A stretch of 64,000 nucleotides of DNA from contig NZ_CANMPQ010000001.1 of NCBI RefSeq assembly GCF_947499695.1, positions 372,001-436,000 on the forward strand. Direction: 5' to 3'. Position numbers and translations under genes: made by a program. The notes under the pieces are model-generated. The model did no database searches. It saw only the letters and a list, made by a program, of their open reading frames with translations, and was not told the origin of the DNA. The stretch is from an uncultured Allomuricauda sp. Lineage in GTDB: Bacteria > Bacteroidota > Bacteroidia > Flavobacteriales > Flavobacteriaceae. Shown one piece after another: positions 27,512 to 37,000 of this stretch (positions are counted from its first letter, which is position 1; each line of letters starts with the position of its first letter).

Positions 27512-27820
27512 ATGAAAAAAACAACTAAACTATTGATTGGTCTTGGAGTTTTGGCCTGTACTGGCTTACTACTTGTTTCCGCCGATCATATTGATGCCCC
27601 ATCTTCGATGGGCACTACTGCGGATATTGCCGATTTCTATGCTTTTGAACCTAGCACAGATTCGGACAATACCGTTTTTGTGGTGGATGTGCAGTCAAAC
27701 GTTCTTCCGGAACTCGCCTATGGCACTTTTGACGAAGATGTCCTTATCGAAATCAACATTGACCTTGATGGCGATTTGGTGGAGAATAGGAAAGATATTC
27801 CAAAGCAGAAACCTGCTTAA
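27512..27820 (+). pseudogene. Truncated DUF4331 protein gene
   Basis: The 102 codons begin with a signal peptide, MKKTTKLLIGLGVLACTGLL, and continue with SADHIDAPSSMGTTADIADF, the conserved start of DUF4331 proteins, through DVLIEINIDLDGD. Complete members run to 200 residues or more. Here the frame leaves the family sequence after about residue 90 and ends RKDIPKQKPA. It lies 72 bases before the left tRNA attachment site of the metal island, so the loss is probably linked to integration or deletion at that tRNA. The short product is unlikely to be functional. Confidence 0.75.
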
Positions 27821-27856
27821 TAAAACAATGTTTAGCCCTAACTATTCAAATAGAAA

Positions 27857-27886
27857 TAAAAAACCCTAACCGTGAATCAGTTAGGG
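27857..27886 (-). terminator. Former terminator of the host tRNA-Met
   Basis: On the minus strand CCCTAAC and GTTAGGG form a 7-bp stem followed by TTTTTTATT. It lies six bases beyond the tRNA 3' fragment at 27892, so it was probably the tRNA's terminator before the island separated them. Confidence 0.7.
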
Positions 27887-27891
27887 AATTG

Positions 27892-27936
27892 TTGTAGCGA
27901 GAGGGAGACTTGAACTCCCGACCTCAGGGTTATGAA
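27892..27936 (-). repeat. Left attachment site: tRNA-Met 3' fragment
   Basis: This matches the 3' 45 bases of the tRNA region at 38868-38912 from just beyond the acceptor end through the anticodon loop (GTTATGAA), then diverges. The two differences (27906 A for G, 27916 T for C) pair with one another in the T-stem, changing a G-C pair to A-U. Confidence 0.93.
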
Positions 27937-28039
27937 AGTACCGACAGTTTAATTCAAAATAATATAAAATATCTGAAAATCAATTAATTAAGTAAACTAG
28001 AATTCTATTTACTAGCAAATAATATGATTTAAAATCAAA

Positions 28040-28066
28040 AATTGTTGTACCTATGTTGTACCCAGA
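28040..28066 (+). repeat. 27-bp island-end repeat, left copy
   Basis: Identical to 38798-38824. It contains GTTGTACC twice (28044-28051, 28055-28062) spaced 11 bp, one helical turn. It overlaps the upstream region of the integrase gene. Spacing and position suggest arm-type integrase-binding sites. Confidence 0.8.
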
Positions 28067-28094
28067 TTTTGTAACTTTATGGAAACATAAGAAT

Positions 28095-29303
28095 ATGGGA
28101 ACGGTACAAGTAGTTTTAAGAAAGAAGGCAAATAAACAGGGAAAATATCCGATTGCCATTAGGATTACGAAAGATAGAAAATCTTCATTTATTCACACTG
28201 GGCAGTATGTTGAATTGAAGTATTGGGATGCTTCCAATAACAAGGTGAAAAGATCACATCCTAATTCCTCTTCGATAAATCATCTAATGTTGACCAAACT
28301 TGCTGATGCAAATGAAAAATTGCTTCAATCTGAAATAAAGAAAGATTATAAGTCCGTTAGAAAAATAAAAAAGGCAATAAAGGGTGATTTGAAAGAAAGC
28401 TTTATTACCTATGCCAAGAAATATTTGGAGTCCTTAACTCAAAGAAAGCAATATTATCAATATAAGAATGAAAAGAGCAGAATTGAAAAATTTCTGTTAT
28501 ATGTGAAAAAGGATGATTTGTTGTTTTATGAAATAACCCCTAACCTTCTTAAAAAGTTTGAGACATTTTTGATTTTTAAAATGGGAGTTGCTCCGCGTAC
28601 TGCGGTCAATTATATTATTCCTATCCGTACAATATATAACAGTGCCATAAGAGATGGGGCTGCCGATAGAAACAACTACCCTTTTGGTCGCAATAAATAT
28701 CAGATTAAGTTCCCTCAATCGGACAAAATTGGTTTAAATACTGAAGAGCTAAAAAAATTGGAAAACGCCCGAGGATTGTCACCAGCTCAACAACACGCTT
28801 TAAACGTTTGGCTTATCAGCTTTTATTTTGCAGGTATGAGAATGACTGATGTAATTCAATTAAAGTGGTCTGATCTTGTTGACGGCAGATTGAAATACCG
28901 AATGAGCAAAAATGACAAACAAGTTTCATTTAAACTTCCAGTAAAGGCTATAAAGATACTAGATAGGTATGCAAGACTTCCTGATTCCGAGAATGGATTG
29001 GTATTTCCTGAACTTGCCAATATAGATTTAAGTGAAATTCAAATTTTGCAAACCAGAATAAAAACGGTGACTAGGAACTTCAATCGACATTTAAAGAAAA
29101 TAGCCGATAAAATTGGAATTGAAAAGAATTTAAGTATGCACATTGCCAGACATAGCTTTGGCAACATTTCTGGTGACAAAATTCCTATCCAAATGCTTCA
29201 AAAATTGTATCGTCATTCCTCTATTACTACCACGATGCAATACCAATCAAATTTCATCAATAAAGATACTGATGAAGCTTTGGATAGGGTAATAAATTTT
29301 TGA
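28095..29303 (+). CDS. Tyrosine integrase of the tRNA-Met island
   Basis: A site-specific recombinase that would integrate and excise the island. The ATG at 28095 gives MGTVQVVLRKKANKQGKYPI, the usual start of Bacteroidetes phage-integrase proteins; an earlier ATG at 28053 lies inside the 27-bp repeat and is less likely. An N-terminal arm-binding domain is followed by a SAM-like core-binding domain (about residues 85-190) and the catalytic domain. The Arg is in FYFAGMRMTDVIQLKWSDL, HIARHSFGN carries the HxxR box, and the nucleophile Tyr is in TTTMQYQSNF. About 402 residues is normal for the family. It is full length and could be active. Confidence 0.93.
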   Translation: MGTVQVVLRKKANKQGKYPIAIRITKDRKSSFIHTGQYVELKYWDASNNKVKRSHPNSSSINHLMLTKLADANEKLLQSEIKKDYKSVRKIKKAIKGDLKESFITYAKKYLESLTQRKQYYQYKNEKSRIEKFLLYVKKDDLLFYEITPNLLKKFETFLIFKMGVAPRTAVNYIIPIRTIYNSAIRDGAADRNNYPFGRNKYQIKFPQSDKIGLNTEELKKLENARGLSPAQQHALNVWLISFYFAGMRMTDVIQLKWSDLVDGRLKYRMSKNDKQVSFKLPVKAIKILDRYARLPDSENGLVFPELANIDLSEIQILQTRIKTVTRNFNRHLKKIADKIGIEKNLSMHIARHSFGNISGDKIPIQMLQKLYRHSSITTTMQYQSNFINKDTDEALDRVINF

Positions 29304-30023
29304 GCTCTAAAAATTTTAGGAATTACCCCAAATCTTACCTCTAAACTTTGCGCATGGATCCTGTTTCGATTTTATAGTGTTCGGAAAGATAAGCGTCAAG
29401 TAAAATCGGAATAGGGTGCACTTACTGAGCTTTAAACATCCTTTTTCTCAATCCAAAGGTAAAACCTTCAAACTACGCTAAACAATGTCAAATCTGATTT
29501 GACAAAAACAGTCTCCCAAACGGCTGCAAACAGAGGTAAACAATATTTTTTACTGTAAAAAATTCCAATGTTTGCTGGGCCTACGAAGGTTTTTACAGCA
29601 AAAACTTTTTTTGGTCAAAATTCAATACTGTATAATATGTTGAAAATCAATTAACTAATAAACGTAACATCGCGTTAGCGTGTTACCCTCTCGCTTTACA
29701 TTACTCGTCCTGCTTGCAGGACAAAAAATGTAAACACTAAGTGCCTTTCGTCTCAATCATATTTAGTCAAAACATTCCAAATTTTACTGATTCATAAAAT
29801 CTAAGGAAAATCAGATCGGTAGACATAAAATATAAATCTGTTTAGAATTAATTGAAATCAAAATGCTATAAGAAACTGAATATGGGTATCGAAATGTCCC
29901 ATAAAAGGTGTATTAACCAGAATACTAAAAAAGACCAGAAATGGGACTTCATAATCAAAGATTCCTGCCTATAGCAAAAATGTCTTTTAAAATGGCCGTT
30001 TAAAAAAGACACTCTGCTAAAAT
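29304..30023. other. 720-bp gap after the integrase
   Basis: No complete gene. On the minus strand about 29340-29460, a frame reads HPIPILLDAYLSEHYKIETG and ends at a stop near 29360; it looks like the end of a lost gene. Two palindromes sit close together: GTAACATCGC-GTTA-GCGTGTTAC at about 29665-29688 and GTCCTGC-TT-GCAGGAC at about 29709-29724. Between them CCCTCTCGCTTTACA resembles the tRNA-Met acceptor end. No terminator with a strong U-run for the efflux operon was identified. Confidence 0.4.
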
Positions 30024-31784
30024 CTAATCAATGATTTTAACCACACTCCCACATTTCAGCATCGCATCACCGTAATAAGGATTTCGAATTTCGTTTTCAG
30101 TACTTAACCAAACTGCTCCCTGGTTGTTGTTCGCCATGGGGCATTTTTGAACATAGAGTGTATCGTCCAGCGAATACAGGTTACTGGCAATGGCGACCAT
30201 ATTTTCGTTCAGGATTACAAAATGGGCCCGTTGGTTTTTCAAGTCTTCTTTTTTGGCTATAGCTTCCAACATTTCAATACTCTTATTTACATGTGCTTTT
30301 CCCATAGCTTCCGTGTCAGACAAATCGAGCTTTTTCAGAATTTCCAAAGTTGCACTGGCATTCATGGAAGTTGTGAATGCATCACTAGCGACCAAGGCAT
30401 CCTTTAATTTTAAATAAGCAGGCAATACGGCGTCAAAATCTTTCTGAAAACCATCCGAAAATTCCATTTTCATCATTTCTCCCGAACTGTCTGAACCCAT
30501 ATCTTCCTGCATTCCCATATGCCCTTCGTGACCTGTCATGGTTTTGCCCCCAGTTTTGTTCATCATGCTTTTTTTGCCTTGTAATTGTGCCGCTGCATCC
30601 ACGGTGAAGGTTCCATTGGTCACGATTTCTTCTCCAGAATCAAGTCCTTGAATGACCTCAATATTTTCACCATTTCTGGCACCCAACATTACCTCACGCA
30701 TTTCAAATATGGGTTCATCTTCATTAACCTTTACATAAACTAAGGAGCGTTCCCCGGTCCACATTATAGCACTGGAGGGCACAAACAGTGTCGTTTTGAT
30801 GTCAGTTAGGCCACTCTCAATTTTACCAGTCACGAACATACCAGGTTTAAACAAATCTTTTTGATTCCTAAGAGTGGCTCGAACGGTTACCGTTCTTGTG
30901 GCATTATCCAGAACCGGATCAATGAAGGTTATTTGGCCATCAAAAGTTTTGTTGGGGTAAGCATTGGTGTTAATGTTTATTTTCTGTCCTTTTCTAAATT
31001 GGGACAATTGGCTTTCATAGGCATCAAACTCTGCCCAAACCGTGCTCAAATTACTGACCTTGGCAATGGGTTGACCCTTTTTTAGATAGTCGCCTTCGGA
31101 GCTCATTACTTCAGAGACCGTTCCTGAAACTGTTGCGTACACCGGGAAATTCTCCTTTACCTTGCCCAAGCTTTCGATGCTATTAATTTGGCCCTCGGAC
31201 AATTTCCAAAGTTTTAGCTTATTGCGAACAGCACTATACAATTGTGGCTGGGATTCCTTTAAAGAAGCTGCAGTCAACAATTCTTGTTGTGCGGCCACTA
31301 ATTCAGGTGAATAAATAGTCGCCAATAATTGCCCCTTTCTAATCTCTTGCCCTTCATGGTTTACATTCAATTGCTCTATCCTCCCATCAAAATAACTGGC
31401 TTGCACGGCCATTGCTTCTTCGTTAACGGCAATCTTACCTGATAAGGAAATTGTGTTATCATTATTGCCCTCTGTATTTCCCACAACCGTGGTCTGTATG
31501 TTTGCCAAAGCCAGTGCATTTTCCGTCATTTTGAACTGCTCAGGGGACAATCCACTCGCTCCCGCTTCCGCTGGAATCAAATCCATTCCACAGATAGGGC
31601 AATCCCCAGCTTCTGGCTGCATAATTTGTGGGTGCATGGAACAGGTCCACATTTGGCCCGCTTCCGAACTATGATCATGTTCTGTCATTTCCATAGTCTT
31701 CGTCCCAGAATTTCCAAACAGAAAATATCCAACAGCCAAGCCAACAATAGCCGCGATTCCGATATAAATGATACTTCTTTTCAT
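30024..31784 (-). CDS. cusB: CusB-like RND periplasmic adaptor with metal-binding and DUF3347 domains
   Basis: The membrane-fusion subunit that links the RND pump to the TolC channel and binds metal. An N-terminal membrane anchor (MKRSIIYIGIAAIVGLAVGY) is followed by a heavy-metal-binding domain with WTCSMHPQIMQPEAGDCPIC and GMDLIP (about residues 47-72). The adaptor core follows (about 95-400), then a Met/His-rich linker (MTGHEGHMGMQEDMG, about 418-433). A C-terminal DUF3347 domain ends the protein (about 440-586) with VQKCPMANNNQGAVWLS and NPYYGDAMLKCG. The start overlaps the stop of the PepSY gene by four bases. Copper or silver is the likely substrate. It is the last gene of the operon. 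Confidence 0.93.
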   Translation of the reverse strand: MKRSIIYIGIAAIVGLAVGYFLFGNSGTKTMEMTEHDHSSEAGQMWTCSMHPQIMQPEAGDCPICGMDLIPAEAGASGLSPEQFKMTENALALANIQTTVVGNTEGNNDNTISLSGKIAVNEEAMAVQASYFDGRIEQLNVNHEGQEIRKGQLLATIYSPELVAAQQELLTAASLKESQPQLYSAVRNKLKLWKLSEGQINSIESLGKVKENFPVYATVSGTVSEVMSSEGDYLKKGQPIAKVSNLSTVWAEFDAYESQLSQFRKGQKININTNAYPNKTFDGQITFIDPVLDNATRTVTVRATLRNQKDLFKPGMFVTGKIESGLTDIKTTLFVPSSAIMWTGERSLVYVKVNEDEPIFEMREVMLGARNGENIEVIQGLDSGEEIVTNGTFTVDAAAQLQGKKSMMNKTGGKTMTGHEGHMGMQEDMGSDSSGEMMKMEFSDGFQKDFDAVLPAYLKLKDALVASDAFTTSMNASATLEILKKLDLSDTEAMGKAHVNKSIEMLEAIAKKEDLKNQRAHFVILNENMVAIASNLYSLDDTLYVQKCPMANNNQGAVWLSTENEIRNPYYGDAMLKCGSVVKIID

Positions 31785-32500
31785 CTCTCTTTTTTAAATC
31801 GTTTTTTAATTTTTATTACTGAAGGTGAACTGGTAAACCAAAGTAAAAATCCACTCAGCACGGTTATCAGTCCCAATAATGAAAAAGCCCTAAGTACCGT
31901 GGTATTAAAATTATCTCTACCCTCATAATCCATCGTATGGGTCATCCATAGAAAATCAAAAATCCGCCAATCCCTGTGGCGAACCGTTTGAAATTTGCCA
32001 TCTATAGCGGATACGTAAGCTTTTATGTTTTCATTGCTCTTATAGGTAATCACATAGGCAGGCAAAAGCTTTTCCCTGTACTCATGGTGTTTTCCAGTCT
32101 TTTCTATTAGCGAAACATTGGAAATTTCCAACCTGTCCCTCATATGGTTACCAGCAACATAAAGCGCCTCTTTTTCATTGATGGATGACTTGGGTGTTCC
32201 ATCCAAAGCATTGAACAATTGGCTCTTGTTGACCCAGTAGTATGGCACACCATTGATATCCCTGATTTCAATAGATCGGATCCCTTCTTTGAGATTTAAT
32301 TGGGATGGTGCCATTAAACCCGAAAACGCCTGGGGCTGGTATTCCATGTTCTTAAAATGGTCACCATGGATTTCATCAATATTCGTCCAACTAAAGTACA
32401 GACCACTGATGGTCCAGAACAAAAACTGAATACCCAAAAAGATACCTAGGTATCTATGTGATTTTCGAATCCATTTTGCTGCATGCCTATTTATCATCAT
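31781..32500 (-). CDS. PepSY-domain membrane protein
   Basis: A 239-residue protein with an N-terminal helix (YLGIFLGIQFLFWTISGLYFS) preceded by KWIRKSHRYLG, a typical PepSY-TM start. PepSY-like periplasmic segments follow (LNLKEGIRSIEIRDINGVPYYWV, IDGKFQTVRHRDWRIFDFLW), and a second helix (VLRAFSLLGLITVLSGFLLWF) near the C-terminus. Relatives often accompany metal transport systems and may transfer electrons or bind metal. It overlaps the adaptor gene by four bases (ATGA) and lies six bases after the small metal-binding lipoprotein gene. Role in efflux is inferred from the operon. Confidence 0.8.
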   Translation of the reverse strand: MMINRHAAKWIRKSHRYLGIFLGIQFLFWTISGLYFSWTNIDEIHGDHFKNMEYQPQAFSGLMAPSQLNLKEGIRSIEIRDINGVPYYWVNKSQLFNALDGTPKSSINEKEALYVAGNHMRDRLEISNVSLIEKTGKHHEYREKLLPAYVITYKSNENIKAYVSAIDGKFQTVRHRDWRIFDFLWMTHTMDYEGRDNFNTTVLRAFSLLGLITVLSGFLLWFTSSPSVIKIKKRFKKER

Positions 32501-32506
32501 AGCCTA

Positions 32507-32776
32507 TTAGTGTGTATGCCCATCCTTTTGGTGTTCTACATTGGCGACATAGTCCATACCACATTTAGGGCAAGTACCTTCGGTATCGCTGCCACTACCT
32601 TCGCAATGCATTGGGCACACATAAGCTGATGTATATTCCTTGCCCAGCTTCTCGGCAGTTTCAATTTGCTCGGTATTGGCCTCAGTGCTTTGCTCTGTTT
32701 TGCCCTTACATGATACTGAAAGAAATAGTGTTGCAAGAAAGGTGATCTCTAAAAATGTTTTGATTCTCGTGTTCAT
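32507..32776 (-). CDS. Small heavy-metal-binding lipoprotein
   Basis: An 89-residue lipoprotein with signal and lipobox (ATLFLSVSC). The mature part has YVCPMHCEGSGSDTEGTCPK and CGMDYV, the CPMH...CPxCGM pattern of heavy-metal-binding domains, and a His-rich end (QKDGHTH). The same motif type occurs in the CusB-like adaptor of this operon. It is likely a periplasmic copper/silver chaperone or buffer feeding the pump. Confidence 0.85.
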   Translation of the reverse strand: MNTRIKTFLEITFLATLFLSVSCKGKTEQSTEANTEQIETAEKLGKEYTSAYVCPMHCEGSGSDTEGTCPKCGMDYVANVEHQKDGHTH

Positions 32777-32787
32777 TGTTGTTAGGT

Positions 32788-34005
32788 TTACTTGTTTATT
32801 AAATAATTGATGAGTGCAGATTGTATGTAGTACAGCTGCACCGATTGAATTTGATTTAATTGAAATTTTAATTGCAGTTCTTGAATATCCAGCACATCAT
32901 TGAAATCAATGGTACCAGTCTCATAATTTTTGGTCAGGATTTGTTCCGCATCCTTGGCTTGATCCAAGTTTCTTGCTTGGGTGTTAAACGCAATGCGAGC
33001 TTCGTTACGGATGGATACCGCTTTCGCCAACGCTGATTCCAGGACATTCAACCTTTCCTGTTTTTGGAATGCAATTTCCTGTTTACGGAGTTCGTTCTGT
33101 TTGGTTCTGGAATCGTATCGCTTATTGAAAATCGGAATGGAAAGCGATACCATCGGCATCACGATGTCCTTGCCGTTATCGCTAAAAATCATGTCGGGTC
33201 GCTCCTGTACAGGCACATAGTCCAGCCCAAACCCTAGCATGGGTGAGCCTTCTTTTTGATTGAGCAATTCTGCCTGGGTCACAGACTCATACATCTTATC
33301 ATAACGGAGGAGTTCAGGGTTTAACCGTATGCTATCAATAATCACAGGGTCATTCTCAGGAATATTTACTGTTTCACCGACTTCAACTGCTAAACCAGTA
33401 TTTCGGTTCAACAATGCATTGAAATTGGCTTGTTCCCCCATAAACCGCTCCTGCAAGATTTCCTTTTGCTGTTGTAATTCGTTCTGGCGAATTTGTAATT
33501 TCAGAACGTCCACAGCAGAGGCCTTACCCACTTCCACCGAAGTCAATGCCAAGGTTTCAAAGGTTTTGAGCAATTGTATGTTCTTGTCCAGCACATCCTG
33601 CTTGGTATTTAAACCGTACAACTTGTAGTATGACTGAGCAACGGACAATGCCAATTTTCGTTTGGCAACAACGTAATCCACATAATCGGTTTCAGCCATT
33701 GCAGTGGCATACTTTTCACGCGTGGAAACCGTACCAAACCAGGGTAGCATTTGTTTAGCAGAAAATCGAGCCACTTGTGCCCCTGTTCTTGTCTCTGGTT
33801 CACTCATAAAATACCCAGCTCCAAATTCGGTATTGGGTAGCCAATTGGCTTCGTTGACCTTTTCTTGGGCAATATTATAGCGAACTTCATAGGCCTGAAT
33901 ATTTGGGTTATTTACCTGAGCCTCGTTGATATAGGACTGCAACTGTTGCGCATTTCCCAAAGCGGAAACAAACAAAAGTCCAATAATGATTTTTACTTTT
34001 TTCAT
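32788..34005 (-). CDS. TolC-family outer membrane efflux protein
   Basis: The outer-membrane channel subunit of the metal efflux complex. The ATG at 34003-34005 gives signal peptide MKKVKIIIGLLFVSALGNAQ and overlaps the CusA stop by three bases (ATGA); upstream codons in frame belong to the CusA reading region and are not part of this protein. The 405 mature-length residues show paired long helices (for example EARIAFNTQARNLDQAKDAE) and NYETGTIDFNDVLDIQELQL, a usual TolC repeat motif. Length matches CusC/CzcC-like members of Bacteroidetes. Confidence 0.9.
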   Translation of the reverse strand: MKKVKIIIGLLFVSALGNAQQLQSYINEAQVNNPNIQAYEVRYNIAQEKVNEANWLPNTEFGAGYFMSEPETRTGAQVARFSAKQMLPWFGTVSTREKYATAMAETDYVDYVVAKRKLALSVAQSYYKLYGLNTKQDVLDKNIQLLKTFETLALTSVEVGKASAVDVLKLQIRQNELQQQKEILQERFMGEQANFNALLNRNTGLAVEVGETVNIPENDPVIIDSIRLNPELLRYDKMYESVTQAELLNQKEGSPMLGFGLDYVPVQERPDMIFSDNGKDIVMPMVSLSIPIFNKRYDSRTKQNELRKQEIAFQKQERLNVLESALAKAVSIRNEARIAFNTQARNLDQAKDAEQILTKNYETGTIDFNDVLDIQELQLKFQLNQIQSVQLYYIQSALINYLINK

Positions 34006-37000
34006 TTGCTTGCTTTTTTGAGTTGAACTTCTTTTCGCCAACCGAACAAGACCGGAACAACAAAAAGGGTAATGAGTGCAATGAACATTCCGCCAAAACT
34101 TGGAATGGCCATTGGTATCATAATATCGCTTCCACGTCCTGTGGAAGTTAGTATGGGCAGCAAAGCCAATATCGTCGTTGCGGTGGTCATTAAACAAGGC
34201 CGGATACGTTTTTCTCCCGCTTCAACCACGGAATCATGAATACTTTTCAAGTCCATAGGTTTATTCCTGTCAAAGGTTTGGGTCAGATATGTAGCCATTA
34301 CAACACCATCGTCCGTGGCAATTCCAAAAAGCGCTATAAAACCTACCCAAACGGCCACACTCAGGTTTATGGTATGCATCTGAAAGAGTTCTCGCCAGTT
34401 TTCACCAAAAAGATTGAAATTGAAAAACCAGTCCTGTCCATAGAGCCAAATCATGATAAACCCACCTGCAAAGGCAACTGCAATCCCTGAAAATACCATT
34501 AAGGATGTGGCAACACTTCTAAACTGGAAATACAAGATTAAAAAGATGATGATAAGGGCTAATGGCACAACAACGGACAAAGTTTTTTCAGCCCGCAATT
34601 GATTTTCATAGGTTCCCGTAAAGGCATAGTTTATTCCTTTGGGCACTGTAAGTTCTCCACTTTCAATCTTGGCTTGAATAGCAGCTTGGGCGTTCTCCAC
34701 AACGTTCACCTCGGCGAAACCGTCCAACTTGTCAAACAATACATAGCCCACCAAAAAGGTGTCCTCGCTTTTAATGACCTGAGGACCTTGTTCATACCGA
34801 ATGTTTACCAACTCATCAAGAGGCACTGGACTTCCTTTGGACACCGGAACATAGATACTTTTCAAATCATCGGGGTTGTTCCGTAGTTCCCTGGGATAAC
34901 GCACCCTTACTGCATAGCGCTCCCGACCTTCAACCGTTTGGGTCAAAGGCATTCCACCAACAGCGATGGAAATAACTTTTTGGACGTCTTCAACCGTAAC
35001 ACCATAGCGTGCCAATTTTTCTCGGTCTATATCAATGAGCAGATAGGGCTTTCCTACGATACGGTCTGCAAAAACAGCCTGTTCCTTAACACCTTCGGCT
35101 GTTTTTAAAATGTCTTCCAATTGAAGGCCAAACGCCTCTATTTCCTTCAAGTCCTGACCTTTTACCTTGATGCCCATGGGTGCGCGCATTCCGGTTTGGA
35201 GCATGACCAAACGTGTCTCGATAGGTTGTAATTTGGGTGCAGATGTCACCCCAGGGAGCTTTGTCACCCTTACAATTTCGTTCCAAATATCATCCGGGGA
35301 CTTAATTTCTGGTCGCCAGTTTCGGTAGTACTCCCCATCATTATCTTCAATGAGTAAATTTCTGTCGATACTGGAGAAAGTCCTCTCGACTTCGCTCGAA
35401 GTGACATTTCCGCTCAAATTGGGATTTGCAACTTTTTTCCCATTTTTCAACACGAAATAACCCTCTTCATCAATTCGAAAACGTTGGGGTTCGCCATCAT
35501 TATTCAATTCATATTCCGACCGATATTGTATCATGTTCTCGTACATGGAAAGTGGCGCAGGGTCCAAAGCGGATTCTGTCCTGCCCGATTTCCCAACTAC
35601 CGTTTCGATTTCAGGAATGCTTGCAACCGCCATGTCCAATTGCTGCAATACCCTTTTGTTCTCTTCTACCCCGGAATGTGGTAATGAGGTGGGCATTAAA
35701 AGAAACGAACCTTCGTTGAGCGCAGGCATAAACTCCTTGCCCGTATTTCTCATTATTAACACCCCAAGAAACAGTATAGCAGTTGGTATTGACAGGAACA
35801 GCATTTTATTCCGCAATGCCCATTGTAGAATCCTGGTATAATAATTTCTGAATGCCCAAAACGTTCCTAATAATCCAAAACAAAGAACACTTACAAAAAG
35901 TAAGTTCATTATAATGCTTCGGTCAAAGCCCAAAGGTCTCCAATAGGAGGCCAAAAGGAAAACTATTGCTGAAACTGAAATAATGATGTTCAGACGGGTC
36001 GCCTGTTTGTCTGAAAGTGTATATCCGTTGAACAAGCGAGAAGCCAATTCCGGATTCTTCAAAGGTCTTATGGTCCCGAAAGCCATCAATACCAAGCCTA
36101 TCCAATATCCATAGACAACAGCCACTAGACCGGTTATGATAAGTGTAGCGCTAAAAACATAGCCTATGATACTTTTGCTTCTTTTCCTTCTGAAGAAAAA
36201 GGCAGCAAATGGGGGTATCAAAAAGAGTGCAACAATAATTGAAGCTGTAAGGGCCATGGTCTTGGTAAATGCCAATGGACGAAATAGCTTTCCTTCGGCA
36301 CCTATCATAGTAAATACAGGAATAAAACTGATGATGGTGGTCAGCACTGCGGTCAGAATCGCTCCTGAAACTTCGGTGGTTGCATTATATACCACATTAT
36401 TGATGGTAAGTTGTTCATTGTCATTTCGCTCTTCGTTTTCATCAAGGTGTCTTATGATATTTTCTGATAATATCACCCCAACATCCACCATGGTACCAAT
36501 TGCAATGGCAATACCTGAGAGGGCAACAATGTTTGCATCCACTCCAAAAAGTTTCATTGAGATGAACACCATCAAAACTGCTACCGGTAACAGACCTGAA
36601 ATCAAGATGGAAGCACGTAGGTTGAACACCATCACAATAATGACAAGTACGGTAATTAGAATTTCAAGGGTCAAAGCTTCATTGAGTGTTCCCAAAGTCT
36701 CTTGGATCAATTCAGTTCGGTCATAAAAGGGAACAATAGTTACTCGAGAGGTACGACCATCAACCAGCTCTTTTGTAGGTAGTCCCGAAGAAAGCTCAGC
36801 TATCTTTTCTTTGACATTATTAATAACTTCCAGTGGATTTGCACCGTATCGGGCAACTACAACACCGCCTACAACTTCGGCGCCCTCTTTATCCAATATC
36901 CCTCGTCGGGTAGCTGGTCCCAAATTTACCCGGGCCACATCCTTAATGCGAATAGAGGTGTAGTTTTCCGCATCTACAACGGCATTCTCAATGTCTGCAA

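Noticed and set aside
32788..34197. Longer TolC start at 34197
   Set aside because: The first 64 codons are the CusA coding region in another frame and lack a signal peptide; the ATG at 34005 gives a proper one.
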